NCBI GenBank assembly: GCA_949130495.1
Contig: OX422216.1
Coordinates: 97,161,967-97,225,966, forward strand
Origin: Sambucus nigra
Lineage: Eukaryota; Streptophyta; Magnoliopsida; Dipsacales; Adoxaceae
DNA length: 64,000 nucleotides
Direction of reading: 5' to 3'
Position 1 is the stretch's first letter; the number at the start of each line of letters is the position of its first letter. Of the stretch, positions 35,755 through 48,973 are shown in pieces. The position numbers were made by a program, and so were the translations under genes. Below the pieces are notes generated by a model that had not been told where the DNA came from, did not search any database, and saw nothing but the letters and a program-made list of their open reading frames with translations.

Positions 35755-38520
35755 CCGATGGTCAGTTTTATTGCTATAGATCTGGGACCTTCTTGGATGA
35801 ATCCCATCAAAGCTTATATTGAAGATGAAACCCTACCACACGATCCAAAAGAAGCCAAGAATCTACGATATAAAGCAGCGAGGTATGTGTTAGACAAAGG
35901 AGTTTTATATAGAAGGGGATTTATAATCTCCTTGCAGCGCTGCATTCATCCAGTGGAGGTGGAAGATTTGATCAAAGAAGTGCATGAAGAATCTTGTAGA
36001 GCTCATTCAGCTTCCGATCATTGCTCCAACGCATCAACACTAAGGGATATTAATAGCTGATCGAGTAGAAAAACCGAGCATCCGTGTAAATACGCTAGTC
36101 GTTGTTATCAGCTTCTAACCACAATACAAAAACCTAAACTTTAACTACACTCTTGCAGAGTATAGTGGCTAGTCCGGGTATCGAATCCTCAGCGAACTAG
36201 GACGAGTGAACGTGATGACAATGCTAAGACTGTTAACCCTAACTTGACTCTAAAAAGAAATAAAAAGATGATTGAGATGGGAAATAATTAATTAACTAAA
36301 TGCACACTAAATTAAACTTCTGCATTAACTATGCGAGAAAAATTAACTAACTAAGAATGACTTAATAAGAATGAAGGGAAGACAGGTTGGGAATACAATC
36401 CCCCAATCCTTAGTAATTACTAGCAAAATACTAAAATTATAAATTAGAAGTTTGAGTGAATCCAGTCTTTATAGATCCTAAGCATTACATATATGAGGTT
36501 CAATCCCGCATCATATGAAATTAAAGGGAAATATAAAGCGGTGCTAAATAATTTTACGCACATTATATTCTTAAACATCCCAAGTACCTAGGGCAAGAGA
36601 GATTAAAAGACCTATAATGATTGTGGAATTATCTTGCACGATTCTTTCAAAATTTTAACTTAAATTCTATTTTCTACATATGTAATTTACATTGGCATGG
36701 GTTCATGCATCCCAACCCTAAAAAAAACTTAGCTAGACATGATTTTATTAAATGAAAATAAAATTCTAAATGTGCAAGAAATCATAGGTCTATTATGCAT
36801 TGAAAAGAAACTAGAATTGAGAAACAACATTAAACTACAAGAGCAATTTAAACTTACAATATGAAAGAAATGAAAAGTAGAAATTAGCAATACTTGAATA
36901 GAAGAAGGAAATCTGAACTTGAAACTTGAATCTTGAATAGCTCTTGTTCAACTTACAAACTCGGGTTTCTAAATCCTAAGAAAATATGAAATTATATGCC
37001 AAAAGGAACTCTCTCTCTTCCTCCCTTCATTACTCTAGGGCTTGCCTTTTTATAATACCCAAATATGGCTTTTCCAATGCCTCCTCACGTTTTACAACTA
37101 ATAATAAGGTATCATACAAGAAATTTCAAGAGTTGAAACTCTTCAGCTTCCAGAATTAATTTCAATTTTGACTTTCTATCTCCAACTTTGACTTGCCATA
37201 TCTTTTGATCTAGAGCTTCGATTTGACCTCCGTTTCTTCCTACACTCTTGTGATTCGATTATATTCAACTTTCATTTAGGCTTCAAATCCGAACTCCGGG
37301 TGTAGAATTACGCTTTTGCCCTTTGACTTGTCTTCCTTTGTTCTCTTCCTTTCTTTCGATTTCTTTCTCTCTTTTCTTTGCACTAAATATCTGTAAAAAC
37401 AGTAAGAAATACATGAAAGTCAGGGTACTTGTTAGAAGAAGTCATTAGCAATGATATGGGATAAAAATTAATCAGTTACGTTGTTCGAGGTACTAAAACT
37501 ACCAACTTAGGAGGATAAATTCGGAAGAATTTATGCTTAGTCACTAGCTGACCTTGAGGGCCGATTGTACAGCCTTTGTGAGAAAGTGTGATAAGTTCCA
37601 GAGATTATCTATCGTTCATAGAACACATAATGTTGCTTTAACACCACTAACTTCACCTTGATCGTTCGCTATATGGGGAATTGACTTGGTCGGCCCACTG
37701 CCGACCACTAATGGCAGGTTCAAATACTCAGTTGTTGTTGTGGATTACTTTACCAAATAGGTGGAAGCAGAGCCATTGGTTGATATGACTTATGAGAGAA
37801 AGTGTATCAGTTCATTTGGAAGAATATAATCTGTCGATATGGTTTACCATATGCTTTTATCATAGATCATGGCACCCGGTTCGATAATGAGGAGTTTGAA
37901 GCATATTGTGCCCAATCCAAAATTCAAAAGTTGTATTATGCCCCAGGCCATCCTCAGAGTAATGATAAAAAATAAGTGACAAACATAACTTTGTTGAATG
38001 GGCTGAAAAAGAGACTTGATGCTGCCATGGGCAACTGGATTAACGGGGTTCACTATGTTCTTTGGGCCTAAAAAACACGCCGAGAACAGCAACTGGAGAG
38101 ACACCATACATGCTTACGTTTGGGACTGAAGCCATGGTACCAGTCGAGATCGGCCTACCTACTCACAGGATATTGAATTTCAATTCCCCTATTAGTGACT
38201 TGATGAGGCAATTAGATCTCGATATGTTAGAGGAGGTAAGAGAAGATGCATCTATGAGAAATGATACCTACCAACACTGAATTGCTCGCTTTTATAATAA
38301 AAAGGGTTAAGCGAACTAACCTGAAAGATGGCGATTATGTTCTTAAGAAAGTTATCCAGAAGAATAACAAGCTTGAGGCCAATTGGCATGGCCCATATCG
38401 CATATCAGCTGTCATCCGACCAGGGACCTACCGGATAGAGACTTTGGAGGGTGAATAATTCAAAAATCCTTGGAATGTCAAACATCTTCAATGGTATTAT
38501 CAATAATTCAAAGGATGTCC
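35755..38520 (+). pseudogene. Integrase of gypsy element B (split by a solo LTR)
   Basis: The zinc-binding part begins near 35870 (RYVLDKGVLYRRGF, CIHPVEVEDLIKEVHEESC, with TKGY at the break), is cut at 36058, and resumes at 37549 (FVRKCDKFQRLSIVHRTHN). The core reads WGIDLVGPLPTTNGRFKYSV then VVVDYFTK. Further stretches are MGLKNTPRTATGETPYML and FGTEAMVPVEIGLP (38060-38140). The C-part is NLKDGDYVLKKVI and WHGPYRISAVIRPGTYR. The second Cys of the KCDKCQ motif is Phe. Many stops and shifts are present. Confidence 0.8.
36053..37548 (-). mobile_element. Solo LTR inside the integrase (36058-37543)
   Basis: The insert runs from TGATCGAGTAG to TTAGTCA, with inverted TGA/TCA ends, and is flanked by atagc (36053-36057) and ctagc (37544-37548), a 5-bp duplication with one change. 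Removing it plus one duplicate rejoins the integrase reading. A TATA-type tataaaaaggc on the minus strand at about 37047-37057 indicates minus orientation, with some 490 bp upstream of it. No internal region remains. The family is unknown; it resembles Athila/Tat-type LTRs in style. Confidence 0.7.
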
Positions 38521-39230
38521 ATGATAGTATCTCTCTTGCTTTTATTTCACTATCAATAAAAAGTTAATTTCAGTCTCATTAATTTTTTAATTTTTTTCGG
38601 AGTACGGTGATGCTATACATCTCCTAAAATAAAGATAACTTTTGATCTTCAGCTCCGACCAAGTCAAAATAGGATTACGACCCTCAGCACTTAGTCGGTA
38701 ATAAGAAAACTAATAACCAACCAAGTTAAAATAGAATTATAATCCCTAGCACTTGGTCGACAATAATAATTTACTTCATGTATGACTTTGTAAAAACAAA
38801 GTCACGAACAAGAGGTTGATTACTTCATGTATGATTCTGTATAAACAAGTCAAGAACACGAAGTGTAAAACTTCGTATAAAACTAAAAAAGTTATAAACA
38901 AGTTTTACCCGATTAAGTCAAATGCAGGAAGGCATGTAAAAATTCCTAGATACTAGAATATAAACATACATTCCTCATACACTTGGTCACTACTGATGAC
39001 TAATGCTAAATTTGGATAAATATATCTAAGTGCACTAGTAGAATCAGTGGCATAACTAGTGGTAACTAATACTAAATTTGGATTGATATATCTAAGTCTA
39101 TTAGTAGAACCATTGTCATTACAATCAAAAGTTAACTAAATGATTAAAATGATCATAAGTTACTAAAAACAAATATATTTCATTCATATAAACTGTTTTA
39201 CATTCAAATGAATTACAACACACAGAACAA
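38521..39230. other. Noncoding region between pol and the antisense gene
   Basis: No gene. Two near-repeats occur (38640-38760, with ...cgaccaagt...aaaatagg... and accctcagcacttggtcgg-like words; and 38990-39120, with taatactaaatttggat and atatctaagt). They may hold the 3' end signals of both converging transcripts. Confidence 0.4.
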
Positions 39231-42200
39231 TCATTCAGCTGGACGTTTCCCTTCAGCTTTGGAAGTCGGCTGCACTCTTTTCATCCCAGTAAGAGGATCA
39301 TCTAATGTATAGGGAGAACTAATAAAGTTGAAGTCTTCCAACATTCTCCCGTTACTGCTGCTCGGTATGTTAATCAGATGATAATGACAAACTATTTCAT
39401 GAACGTCAGGGACATCATAATCCCCCAAGTATTTAGTGATTAAACACTAAGAGATGGCGTCAAGAGGGATCCATGATTTATCCAACTTGAAGGGAGGATT
39501 GTCACAATCTAGCAGGCCATGTTCATTCCAATACCACAACTTGCTATCCCGATCATACTTAAACAAAGTTAAATAATTAGTCTATCCCCACCTGTACCCT
39601 TCATCACGACTTTGGACAAGATGATCATCAATATCGCCAAGTTCCTCATTGTAGCCTTCCATCCATACTTCCCGAGGTTTCTTGTGAAACTAGAAAGTAA
39701 ATCTCTCAACATGATGTTAAAGTCTCTTTATTACATCATTTTTTGCCTTTAATTGGGAGGATTGGTTAACAAGAGCTTTGTCTTTAGCTTTCAGTTATAA
39801 AGACAACTTAACAACAACCTAACTCTTAGCTTTCAACTGAGCAACTTGGTCGGCTAAGGTCTTCTTAGTCCTGGCCTCCTCAACAGTTAGACGGCTCATT
39901 CTCTATTCTTTGGAGGATTATCCAGGGTTGGATTTCTTTAAAGTCTCAAGTTCCTCCATAGTTTTAGCATTCTCATTCTCCAGAAAGGAGGCACCTTCAT
40001 CGGCATCACCACTAGAAGACTTTTTCAGAACTTCTATCTCATTTCGAAGTTTATTGTTCTCATCCTCCAAAAGCTTAGCGATCTCTCTAGATTCATCAAG
40101 TTCACGATTCAACAATAACTCCTTCTTCCTAAATGCAGAGGCATATTTTTCTAGTTTCTCCTCAAGACCCCAACCTTCACTCAAGGCCTTATACTTGGCT
40201 TCGTAGTCAGCATGCAAAATAGCTTTGCTTTTAGTATGTTATGCCTGCAAATCTTCAAACATGTCAAAGTAGGCAACATTATTGGCTACAACCCGATCAA
40301 GAAGAAACTTGAGATAAGTGTATGCATCCCTTGCCTGATCAGAAGCATCTGTGTCGTGTAAGTTTGTTAATTCTTCATCAGTTAAATCCAGGTGACCACC
40401 TTTGAACATATTATTGTAGCGCTTGAGTAGGTTGAAGTCATTGGAGGCAATTTGTTCCATCTTGGCCATAAACTATAAAGATAAAGTAAAAATTGATCAA
40501 CAATAAAAGAAAAAGACTGAGTAACAGCGGAGCAACAAAAAACGACATGAGAATTAAAGGAAAAGTTCTTTCATTGATAAATAAGAAATGTTACAAATAC
40601 ATCATAACAGAGACAAAAAGAAAATAAAAGAAGGGCGAAAAATCCAAAGATCAAAAGATGAACAAGTCTACACCTTCTTTTTATCCTTTTCAATGTCAGA
40701 AGGAGTAGCTGAGTCCACATGAATTTTTTCTTGTTCAGAAGGGGGGATAACTTAGTCAACAATAATTTTGTCTTGGTCAGCAGAAGGGGCAGTAGAATCA
40801 ACCACCAAAGAGGATTCTCCCTAACCAACATCATCCTCAATTTCATCATCAAGGTTGGGGGGAGAGCCAGGGTCATACCTAAGAAAAATCTCAGAATCCT
40901 CAGCAATGCCAACCTCTTTCAACGCTGTCGACCAACCCTCCTTAAAGAATTTTTTCTTTGCATACCCAATTTGTGCAGAGGTAGCAGATATGGATTTATC
41001 CCTACCCTTATTGAAGGAATCTTCCCTAGCCTTCTTTCTTTTAGCCTTCTCAGCAGAAAGATCAGTGGATAGTTTGGCTACTTGTCCTTCAACTGTTTTT
41101 TCTCTACGCTCAGCTTGAGTAGTATTCGAGTTAGCCGCAAACAAAGCATTATCAACTTTTTATCGAGCTTCTTCGGCATTGTTTATCTTCTCTTACCAGG
41201 CCTTGTTCTATATCTCCAAAGCTTGCTGAGAATCTAGAACAAATTTTTTAAGACCTTCAAAGGCCTCATCTACTTCTCCTAAAGAAGAACGTAGCATATT
41301 ATCTTTCTACAGCATTTGGTTGTAATCAACCAGGAACTTCAAGAAAAATTCAAGTCAGTACAAGTCAGAGAAGACATATCAAACCAACTTCAAACATGAA
41401 AACTTACCAAGGCCAAGCTTTAAGTAGCTATTGCTGATAGTTATGATCGGGACATGGATACACCAACAAATCTATGGTTAGGAAGGGTGACAGACTTGAT
41501 CAACTTCCTAGCCAAGCTAGGACTAAAGGCTACAAATGAGCCAACAACAGATGGGACTATGCCGATCAAACCTTATTGGTCGACATTAATAACTTTCTCA
41601 ACCTGCTTGTCGGCAGGATCCCTCCTCAATCTCTCCAAAGGAGACTCATCACCCTTATTGACTGGGGGCTTCTTGCCAACATCAATCTTCTTCTTCTGGG
41701 TAGCAGTATCAACTGGTTTCTTGGCACCAGCTGTAGAGCTATCCTTCAAAAGGTTGGTAATTTTCCTTTTGCCCATGCTGACAGAAAGAGGAAGGTCTGA
41801 ATCAAAGGAAGAAGTGGCACCAGTAGCAACTTCAATACCACCAGATTCAGTGGCAGAGGATGTGGGCATTGGATCCCTCTCCAAATCAATTATGATTGAA
41901 GGCACATTGGTTATTTGCCAAGATACAAAAGAAGTGATGAAAGTTTTATATTCCAGCAACACAGAAGCTGACCGGGGATGGGATTCTCTTACCCTTTGGT
42001 TCAAACCCCACAAGAATTTGAGTTCTTCCAAATTCACTTCACCAGACTTGGGGAACTTTCTCTTAAGTTCCTTTGCAAAAAGCAATAAGCAATAAGCAAT
42101 AAGCATCAACAATTAGCATATATCAGAAAAGAAACCAGTAAAAAAGGGCAAAAATTGAAATAACAACCTATCCCATTCCCTGATTGAGGGCACATAGGAC

Positions 42201-42682
42201 CCTGATAGGCTACTCGACCATCCAGTGGGGCATGTTGCCAGTTCTTAACTATTAAAGCATGACTCCAATAATCTTTATTGGAGTCAGGTAAATTCAACAC
42301 TAAAGCCCTATTAGTCACTCTAGTTTTATAAATTATATGGATTTTCCTCAGCAATTGACCATTTATAACATAACATAATCTCTAGAATCCCAATTTGGGT
42401 CCCATAGATTTCATTCAATCTATTCACACCATTGATAATTCTCTAGGTATTGGGAGCCACTCGTGTTGGAACGACGTCAAAATATTGGCAAAAATGAAGA
42501 AGAAAAGGGTTTGGTGGACATGAACAACCACACTCTGCTATAAACAAAGTGGGGATTCAATGACCCTCATCTAAGGAATATACATCTAAAGGGCCCTGTG
42601 GAACTTCTAAATCGACCCAAGAGGGACTTTTATGTTCTTCCCTAAATTCCTCTAAAGAATCATCATCAATTATGTAAACCAT
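39231..42682 (-). pseudogene. Antisense spliced gene of Tat element B
   Basis: Starting at an ATG at 42682 (MVYIIDDDSLEEFREEHK), the minus-strand gene has a globular N-part (VTNRALVLNLPDSNKDYWSH, WQHAPLDGRV). Polar and coiled-coil parts follow (AKLSTDLSAEKAKRKKARED; NNKLRNEIEVLKKSSSG at 39918-40217), ending at 39231. Three GT-AG introns can be read: 42071-42167 (97 bp), 41337-41407 (71 bp, donor GTAAGT) and 40473-40673 (201 bp). Coding continues across each. Antisense genes between pol and the 3' LTR are known from Tat elements, and their function is unclear. Stops near 42540 and 40240 show this copy is broken. Confidence 0.75.
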
Positions 42683-43151
42683 GGTTCATAAAAAGGAAAT
42701 GAGGAAAAATAAAGGGAAAGAAATAATTCTTATAGAAGATTATAGATTCAACAAGAACTGTCAAAATAAAGGAGGAACGATGGCAAACGATTGCACAAAA
42801 GCTCAGATATGGCTGCTACAGTTCGAAAATTTAAGATAAGACAAAACCCGTAAAGGTCTCTTACCTTTTATAGGTTGCCTCGAAAATAGTGAACAAAATG
42901 ATGAAATGTACCAACGATTGACATACCGATGGCTTCGCGAATTAGAAGGTTAAAAATACCCATTTTCCCTCTGGCGGTTTGCTAAAATTCAAATTATTTG
43001 CAAAAATGCCATTTTAAAAAAATGCCAGTAAATTTTGCAAGTGTGGGAGGTCAGCCACCGACTAAGCATCATGAAAATACTCCGAGTAACTTTGAGAATC
43101 AAATGCTCCATACTTTCACGCAAGCGAGAAGCATGGAACATTGGGGGCTTC
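42683..43151. other. Promoter-side region of the antisense gene and 3' PPT of element B
   Basis: This stretch must hold the promoter of the antisense gene if it is expressed; a minus-strand TATA is not clear. The end (ttgggggcttcag, 43141-43153) is the polypurine tract just before the 3' LTR. Confidence 0.5.
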
Positions 43152-43690
43152 AGTTGATACAAAAAATTATCCACCTACGTGGATCAATCAGAAGTAAACA
43201 CATGTCCTCCTACGTGGCCAAAATCCTAGTCAACAGATAGTAACTTTGCCGACCAACACAAGGAATGCCGACCAACACAAAAAAGGTCGACCAACAAGAC
43301 AACGAAGCATCATCATACCAAGGGTCATACTACACTTGGTTTATATAACCAATCGTCACATTTATTATGTAAGATGTAAATGCTTAATTATATAAAAGCA
43401 TTCCATCCTTTGACATTCCGACCCTTGATCGTCGGGTCGCTATAAATATATTGTATCCCTTTCATTAAGGGCACAGTCAGAAAACGTGGGATAAAACCAA
43501 AGTGAAAAATGCTCTCTCCATTCTTTAGAAACTCCATCCAAACCCTAACCAAACACCAGCCTTCCACCCTCTCCTCCCTTTGTTCCTCCTAGTTACCCTC
43601 TCCACTCTCATCCATGCCTGGCCATGTCATGGTACCTATTTTTGATGTCGTTGTTGTTCCCATCAAACCCTTCAACCTAGCTGTGATGCC

Positions 43691-45269
43691 ATGGCAGCCT
43701 CTATAGGGGCGGATAAACTTGAAGAAGGTCAAGTTATTGCGTCAGATGTTAGTATAATAAAATCAAACTACCATGTGTCCAGGTTACAAGAGATGAATGA
43801 TGAGAAGAATGTTTATTGGGATTTTCTTAAAAGCAAAGGCTATTCCTATGATGATATCAACCTATTTTGCTCCATAAAAACCACCTCTGAAGGCGGAACG
43901 CAACCCTCAACCAGTGATGGGGTCTCTTATACGTCGGTTTCTGAGCCTTGCCATGCTAGTAGTCACATGGACAATGGTACGACTGAGGATATGGGTGTGA
44001 CTAATGGGGAAAAGCTGCCAGAAGATATTGGGAATGATTCAAGCCCTAGATTACCTAAGACCATCCCTCTACCTAACTGTACGTGGAGCAGTGTAGTGGC
44101 CCCCAAGAGAGTTCCTAAGCTGCAGCTTACCTACCACAAACCATCTTTGGTTAACGACAAAATAACTGTTACCCCTGGACATTACAAACCTAGGGTACGC
44201 TAAATGGGAAACTAGCCTGGTTGGAAACTTCTTGGGAAGAGAGCTCCCCTATTCCCATGTCTGTAATGTAGCACATAAGCTCTGGGATTCCTATGGACTC
44301 AAAGATATTCTAGCCTATGACAATGGCTTCTACTTCTTCATGTTTGACAACACGACCATACGAGATGAGGTGCTGGACTCTGGCCCTTGGTTCTTCTCTA
44401 GCAACCCTATCATTCTACAACGTTGGATACCTAACTTCAAATACAACAAATAAACCACGAAAAGGCTCCCAGACTGGATTAAATTTCACAATATCCCTGT
44501 GCAGCAATGGAACCAAGAAGGTTTAAGTTACATAGCAAGCTATTTGGGTATACCATTATATGTTGACACTGTGACCGATGAAATGAGAAGGATTAGTTAC
44601 CCTAAAACCTGTGTTAAACTGACGACGAGTGTTGAATACCCTAAAACCATTGATGTGGTGAGGGAGGATGGACAGGCAATTGAGATTGGAGTGGAGTATG
44701 AAAGGAAACCACCCTCTTATAAAACGTGTGGCATCTTTGGTCACTCTATCCTCAACTGCACCAAAACTAAACAAATGTGGGTTCAAAAAGAAAACACGAA
44801 AGAGGCATATCCAGTTCCTAAACGTGGAGAGGTTCTGAAGGCATTGAAGGATGGATGGACCATTATCAATAGGAAAAAAAATGTGGAAGCTAATACTCCT
44901 AAGACCACCCCACCCTTTACCTCAGAGAATGGTTTTCCTAATGATGAGGGACCCTCTATGCAGGTGGGAATCACTCTTGAAAGCAATGACATAACCCTAA
45001 TTGCTGCTTCCCCTTATGCTAAGGCCCCCATCTCCCCTTCTATCAAAATGTCCAATTATTTTAAGGTGTTTATTGGAGATGGGGACACTACAAAAGAGTA
45101 TGATTCCACACTAGCCCTCAAGGTTACAACAGTGGATGAGTTAGTTGATAAGAAGAAGCTTAAACCTCTTAACACCAACAATATTGGGAATGGGAAAAGC
45201 AAAGGGAAAAAGAAGTCGGGCAGCAAGAAAAAAAATCCTCATGACCAAGCTAGCCTCTTGGAACATTAG
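43691..45269 (+). pseudogene. LINE ORF1 (nucleic-acid-binding protein)
   Basis: It starts MAASIGADKLEEGQ. The middle holds the DUF4283-type domain usual for plant LINE ORF1 (LVGNFLGRELPYSHVCNVAH, YFFMFDNTTIRDEVLDSGPW, LQRWIPNFKYNK). A zinc knuckle (KTCGIFGHSILNC, about 44725-44763) follows, with the first Cys of the CX2C pair replaced by Tyr. A Lys-rich tail (KGKKKSGSKKKN) completes it. One frameshift lies near 44200 and an in-frame TAA at 44451. ORF1 ends at 45269, overlapping the ORF2 start by 29 bp. The protein would coat LINE RNA. Confidence 0.8.
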
Positions 45270-48200
45270 AGGGCTTAACTCTCCCCATAAACAAGTTGAA
45301 ATAAAAAGATTCATAGGTGATCACAATCTATCCCTCGTTTGTATTCTTGAACCCAAAGTTAGAAGTAATCACTTTGATAACATCTCAAAGAACTGTTTCT
45401 GGAATTGGGAATCCATTCATAACTGCCCCACCTCTGGTGGGGTAGCCCGTGTTATTGTTGGTTGGGACCCCTCCCACCTCAAACTTGATGTTATTCATAA
45501 GCACCCACAAGCCATTTTCTGTAAGATTCAAATGGTTGGAACTAATAAGTTATTCTATGCCACTTTTGTTTATAGTAGCAACTCCCAAGTGAAACGAAGA
45601 TCTCTTTGGACTTTTATCCTGAGCAATTATTCCATTGCTGATGAGACACAATGGATCCTTATGGGTGACTTCAATATTATGCGAATTAATGATGAGAATA
45701 AAGGCATCCACAACATTAATTTCAACGTTGTGCAGGAGTTTAACAATTGTATTTATGATGCCTAGTTGGATGATATGAATTCTAATGGTTTGTGGTTTAC
45801 TTGGAACAAAAACTCTTCACTTGCTTACAAAGTTCAATCCAGAATTGATAGAGTTTTGCACAACAACCAGTGAAGCTCTACTTTACTGACTCTCAAGTCG
45901 AGGTGCTATGCCCCAGTGTATCTGATCACAGTCCCATCGTTATCCATATGCTGCCTCATGAGGAAAGAAGACACAAACCCTTCAAAATTTTCAACTTTTG
46001 GATGAAATATGATGATTTTACGAACACCCTCACAGACTCCTGGAGTGAAGAGTGTCCTGTAATCCCATGTATAAGTTGTCTCTTAAACTTAAAAGGCTAA
46101 AACCCAAGCTCAGAGGCCTTAATGAGAATTTCTACAGTCGAATTTCCTTACGTGTAAACGAAGTGAGATAACTCCAACCTCTATCTCATTGAATAAGAGA
46201 AGATTATTGTTAGAGAGTATGCTAATCTAAGAGCTAGTGAAGAGGCATTTTACAAACAGAAATCCAGAATCAACTGGCTGAAGGAGGAAGACTTGAACAC
46301 TTTCTTCTTTCACAAAAGTGTGAATAAGAATACTGCTAGAAGAAAGATCATCACCATTAAGAATAGTGAGGGATGCACTATTGAAAGGTCTGCTAATATG
46401 GCATAGGAGGCCATATCCTTCTACAGCTCCCTATGGCTAATAGATATCCGAACTCTAACATTTTGCCTAGAACCCTCAGCCAGATGTAGTATGAGACTAT
46501 GGCCAACCCTATCACATATGATGAAATAAAAAATGCCATCTTCTCCATGAGCTTCGACAAAGCACCAGGGCCTGATGGTTTCAATGCTCACTTCTTCAAA
46601 GCTAACTGGGAGGTGGTTTGGGGGGATTTGATCAATGTTGTCTCCCACTTCTTTGCTAATGGACACATGCTTAGACAGTGGAATTGTATCATTCTTGCTC
46701 TTATCCCAAAGGTTGAGAACCCCAATGAAATGAAGGAATTCAGACCCATAGCCTGCTGCAACACCATTTATAAATGCATCTCCAAATTTCTTGCCAGTAG
46801 AATTAAACCTATTCCCCCTTTCCTCATTAATGAAAGACAGGCAACCTTTGTGGGAGGGAGAGCAATTATTAACAACATTGTTCTCCTTCAGGAGATCATG
46901 AGGAACTACCATAAAGATCTTACTCCCAGATGCACCTTGAAAATTGACATCCTCAAGGCCTATTACACTGTAAGTTGGGATTTCCTCTTCGATATTATGC
47001 ACAGGTTGGGCTTCCCCCAAATCTTAGTGGCTGGGTTGCTGAATGTGTCACCACCCCTATATTCTATGTCAGCCTCAATTGTGAGCTTCATGACTTCTTC
47101 AACAACTCCAAAGGTCTTAGGTAAGGATTTCCCCTCTCTCCCTACCTCTTCCTTTTTATTATGGAGGCATTTGCATGTATCATGGACAAGTATTGCTCCC
47201 AACCTCCCTTTACTTATCACCCTAAGTGTCAACAATTAAACATAAACCATCTATGCTTTGTTGATGACTTAATCATCTTCAGTAAAGGGGGCACTCAGTC
47301 TATTGAATACATCAAGAGGGCCTTATATGAGTTTTCTTTTCTGTCTAGACTTTGTCCCAATCTGGCCAAAAATAACCTCTACACCTCGGGGATTGATGAT
47401 GATGAGTTGAATCTCGTGACTTCTATCATTGGCCTCAGGGTGGATAAGCCTCCTTTCAAATACCTTGGGGTTCCCCTCATCTCTACTAGGCATAAATTTG
47501 AGGACTGCAGGATGCTCATTGATAGAATCACTAATAAATCAGGTGTTGGACCTCCAAATTACTAAGCTATGCGGGTAGACTTCAATTGGATAAGGCTGTA
47601 CTCTTTATCACACAAGTTTATTGGAGCAGCTTATTCATTATGCTTAAGAAGATACTCAACTCTATTAACCAACACCTTAGAGACTTTTTATGGACCGGAT
47701 CTGAATTGAAACACCCGGTAGCCAAGGTTGTTTGGAAGGAGGTTTGTAAGCCAAAAAACGAAGGTGGGTTTGGCATTAACTATCTCTAAGACTCGAACAA
47801 AGCTTCCATGATGAGAAACTTATGGAACCTGAGCAAGAAGAATGATAACTTATCGGTGAAGTGGTGCCATACGTACAAAATTAGGAACAAAAGCATTTTG
47901 GCCATTAATATCTCTTCTGACACCTTATGGAGCTGGAGAAAAGTGTTGAAGCTTAGAGACACTGCTAGACCACTCATTAAGTCCATAATTGGGAATGGGA
48001 AGAACACGTTCATATGGTTTGATAATTGTCACCATAGGAGCCCCCTTCAACCTTTATATGGCAACAAAACTATTTATGATGCGGCTAGTAATGCCACTGC
48101 TAAAATGTCTGAATTTTTGAGTGACAATAGGTGGAGATAGCCGAGCTCTACCACCTGGGTGCATAATGAAATAAAAAATAATAGCCTTCCTAACCCCAAC

Positions 48201-48828
48201 CCTGCTGTAGAGGACTCTCTTACTTGGCTTCCTGACAGTAGGGGGATGTATAACACCTCCTTTACCATGAGAGCTATTATGGATCACCTACCAATCAAGA
48301 CTTGGCACACTTTGTCCTGGCATAAATCTAACATCCCTAAATTCTCCTTCATTCTATGGTTAACTTGCAGGAATGCTTTGGTTACTAAAGACAAACTTGG
48401 GTTATGGGGGATAAGTGATAATACCAGCTGTGAGCTTTGTGGTATTGGGACTGAGACCATCCACCACCTCTTTGCTGAGTGCCCTTTCCCTAAGGATGTG
48501 TGGAACGAAATCCTCTACAGAAACTAGCTGTATAGAACGATGTGAAATTGGCAGGATGAGGTAAATGCAGCTGTACATATGGCTCATGGCAGTTCCTTCA
48601 TGTCGAAGATTAGAACTCTTGCCTTCTCCACTACTGTATATTGCCTTTGGATGGAAAGAAATAATAGGATACACAGAAGAAGCTCCAAGAATTCAAATGA
48701 GCTGGTCCTAGACATTGAGTTCATGATGAGGTGCAAGATCTTAACGTGGAAAAAAGCTAGAAGAAACTACTACAACTGGATGGCTTGCTTGTATTGGAAC
48801 CTCCCTGAATCCTCTATGACTGTTTAGT
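45241..48828 (+). pseudogene. LINE ORF2 (endonuclease, reverse transcriptase)
   Basis: Starting at ATG 45241: endonuclease motifs ASWNIRGLN, CILEPKV, MGDFNIMR and SDHSPIVI are all present. RT motifs: SFDKAPGPDGFNAHFFKANW, CIILALIPKVENPNEMKEFR, LKIDILKAYYTVSWDFLF, LCFVDDLIIFSKGG and YLGVPLISTRHKFEDCRML. C-terminal zinc-binding region: WLTCRNALVTKDKLGLWG, CELCGIGTETIHHLFAEC, ending NWMACLYWNLPESSMTV. Catalytic FVDD is intact. Breaks: TAG at 45763, frameshift near 45870, and further shifts near 46110, 46490, 47240 and 47560, plus isolated stops (47790, 48138, 48526). Confidence 0.9.
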
Positions 48829-48973
48829 TTTGTTGTAAGAGTTTATTTTCTTTGTTTTGGTTATGCTTTGATGTTTGGGTATGCCCTCATCTTTACCTCA
48901 TGTGCTTGGGATTTTCCCTAGCATTGTAATTCCTCTGTTTATTTTTTATTCATTTTACTTACCAAAAAAAATC
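48829..48973 (+). other. LINE 3' UTR and tail
   Basis: A T- and G-rich stretch closes with ttattcattttacttacc and eight A residues. The same tail style marks the copies at 26940 and (minus) 9258 and 50419, and so defines the family 3' end likely used for reverse-transcription priming. Confidence 0.75.

Noticed and set aside
41454..42095. Plus-strand 213-codon open frame
   Set aside because: It is the shadow of the antisense gene, which on the minus strand has coherent coding sequence joined by GT-AG introns.
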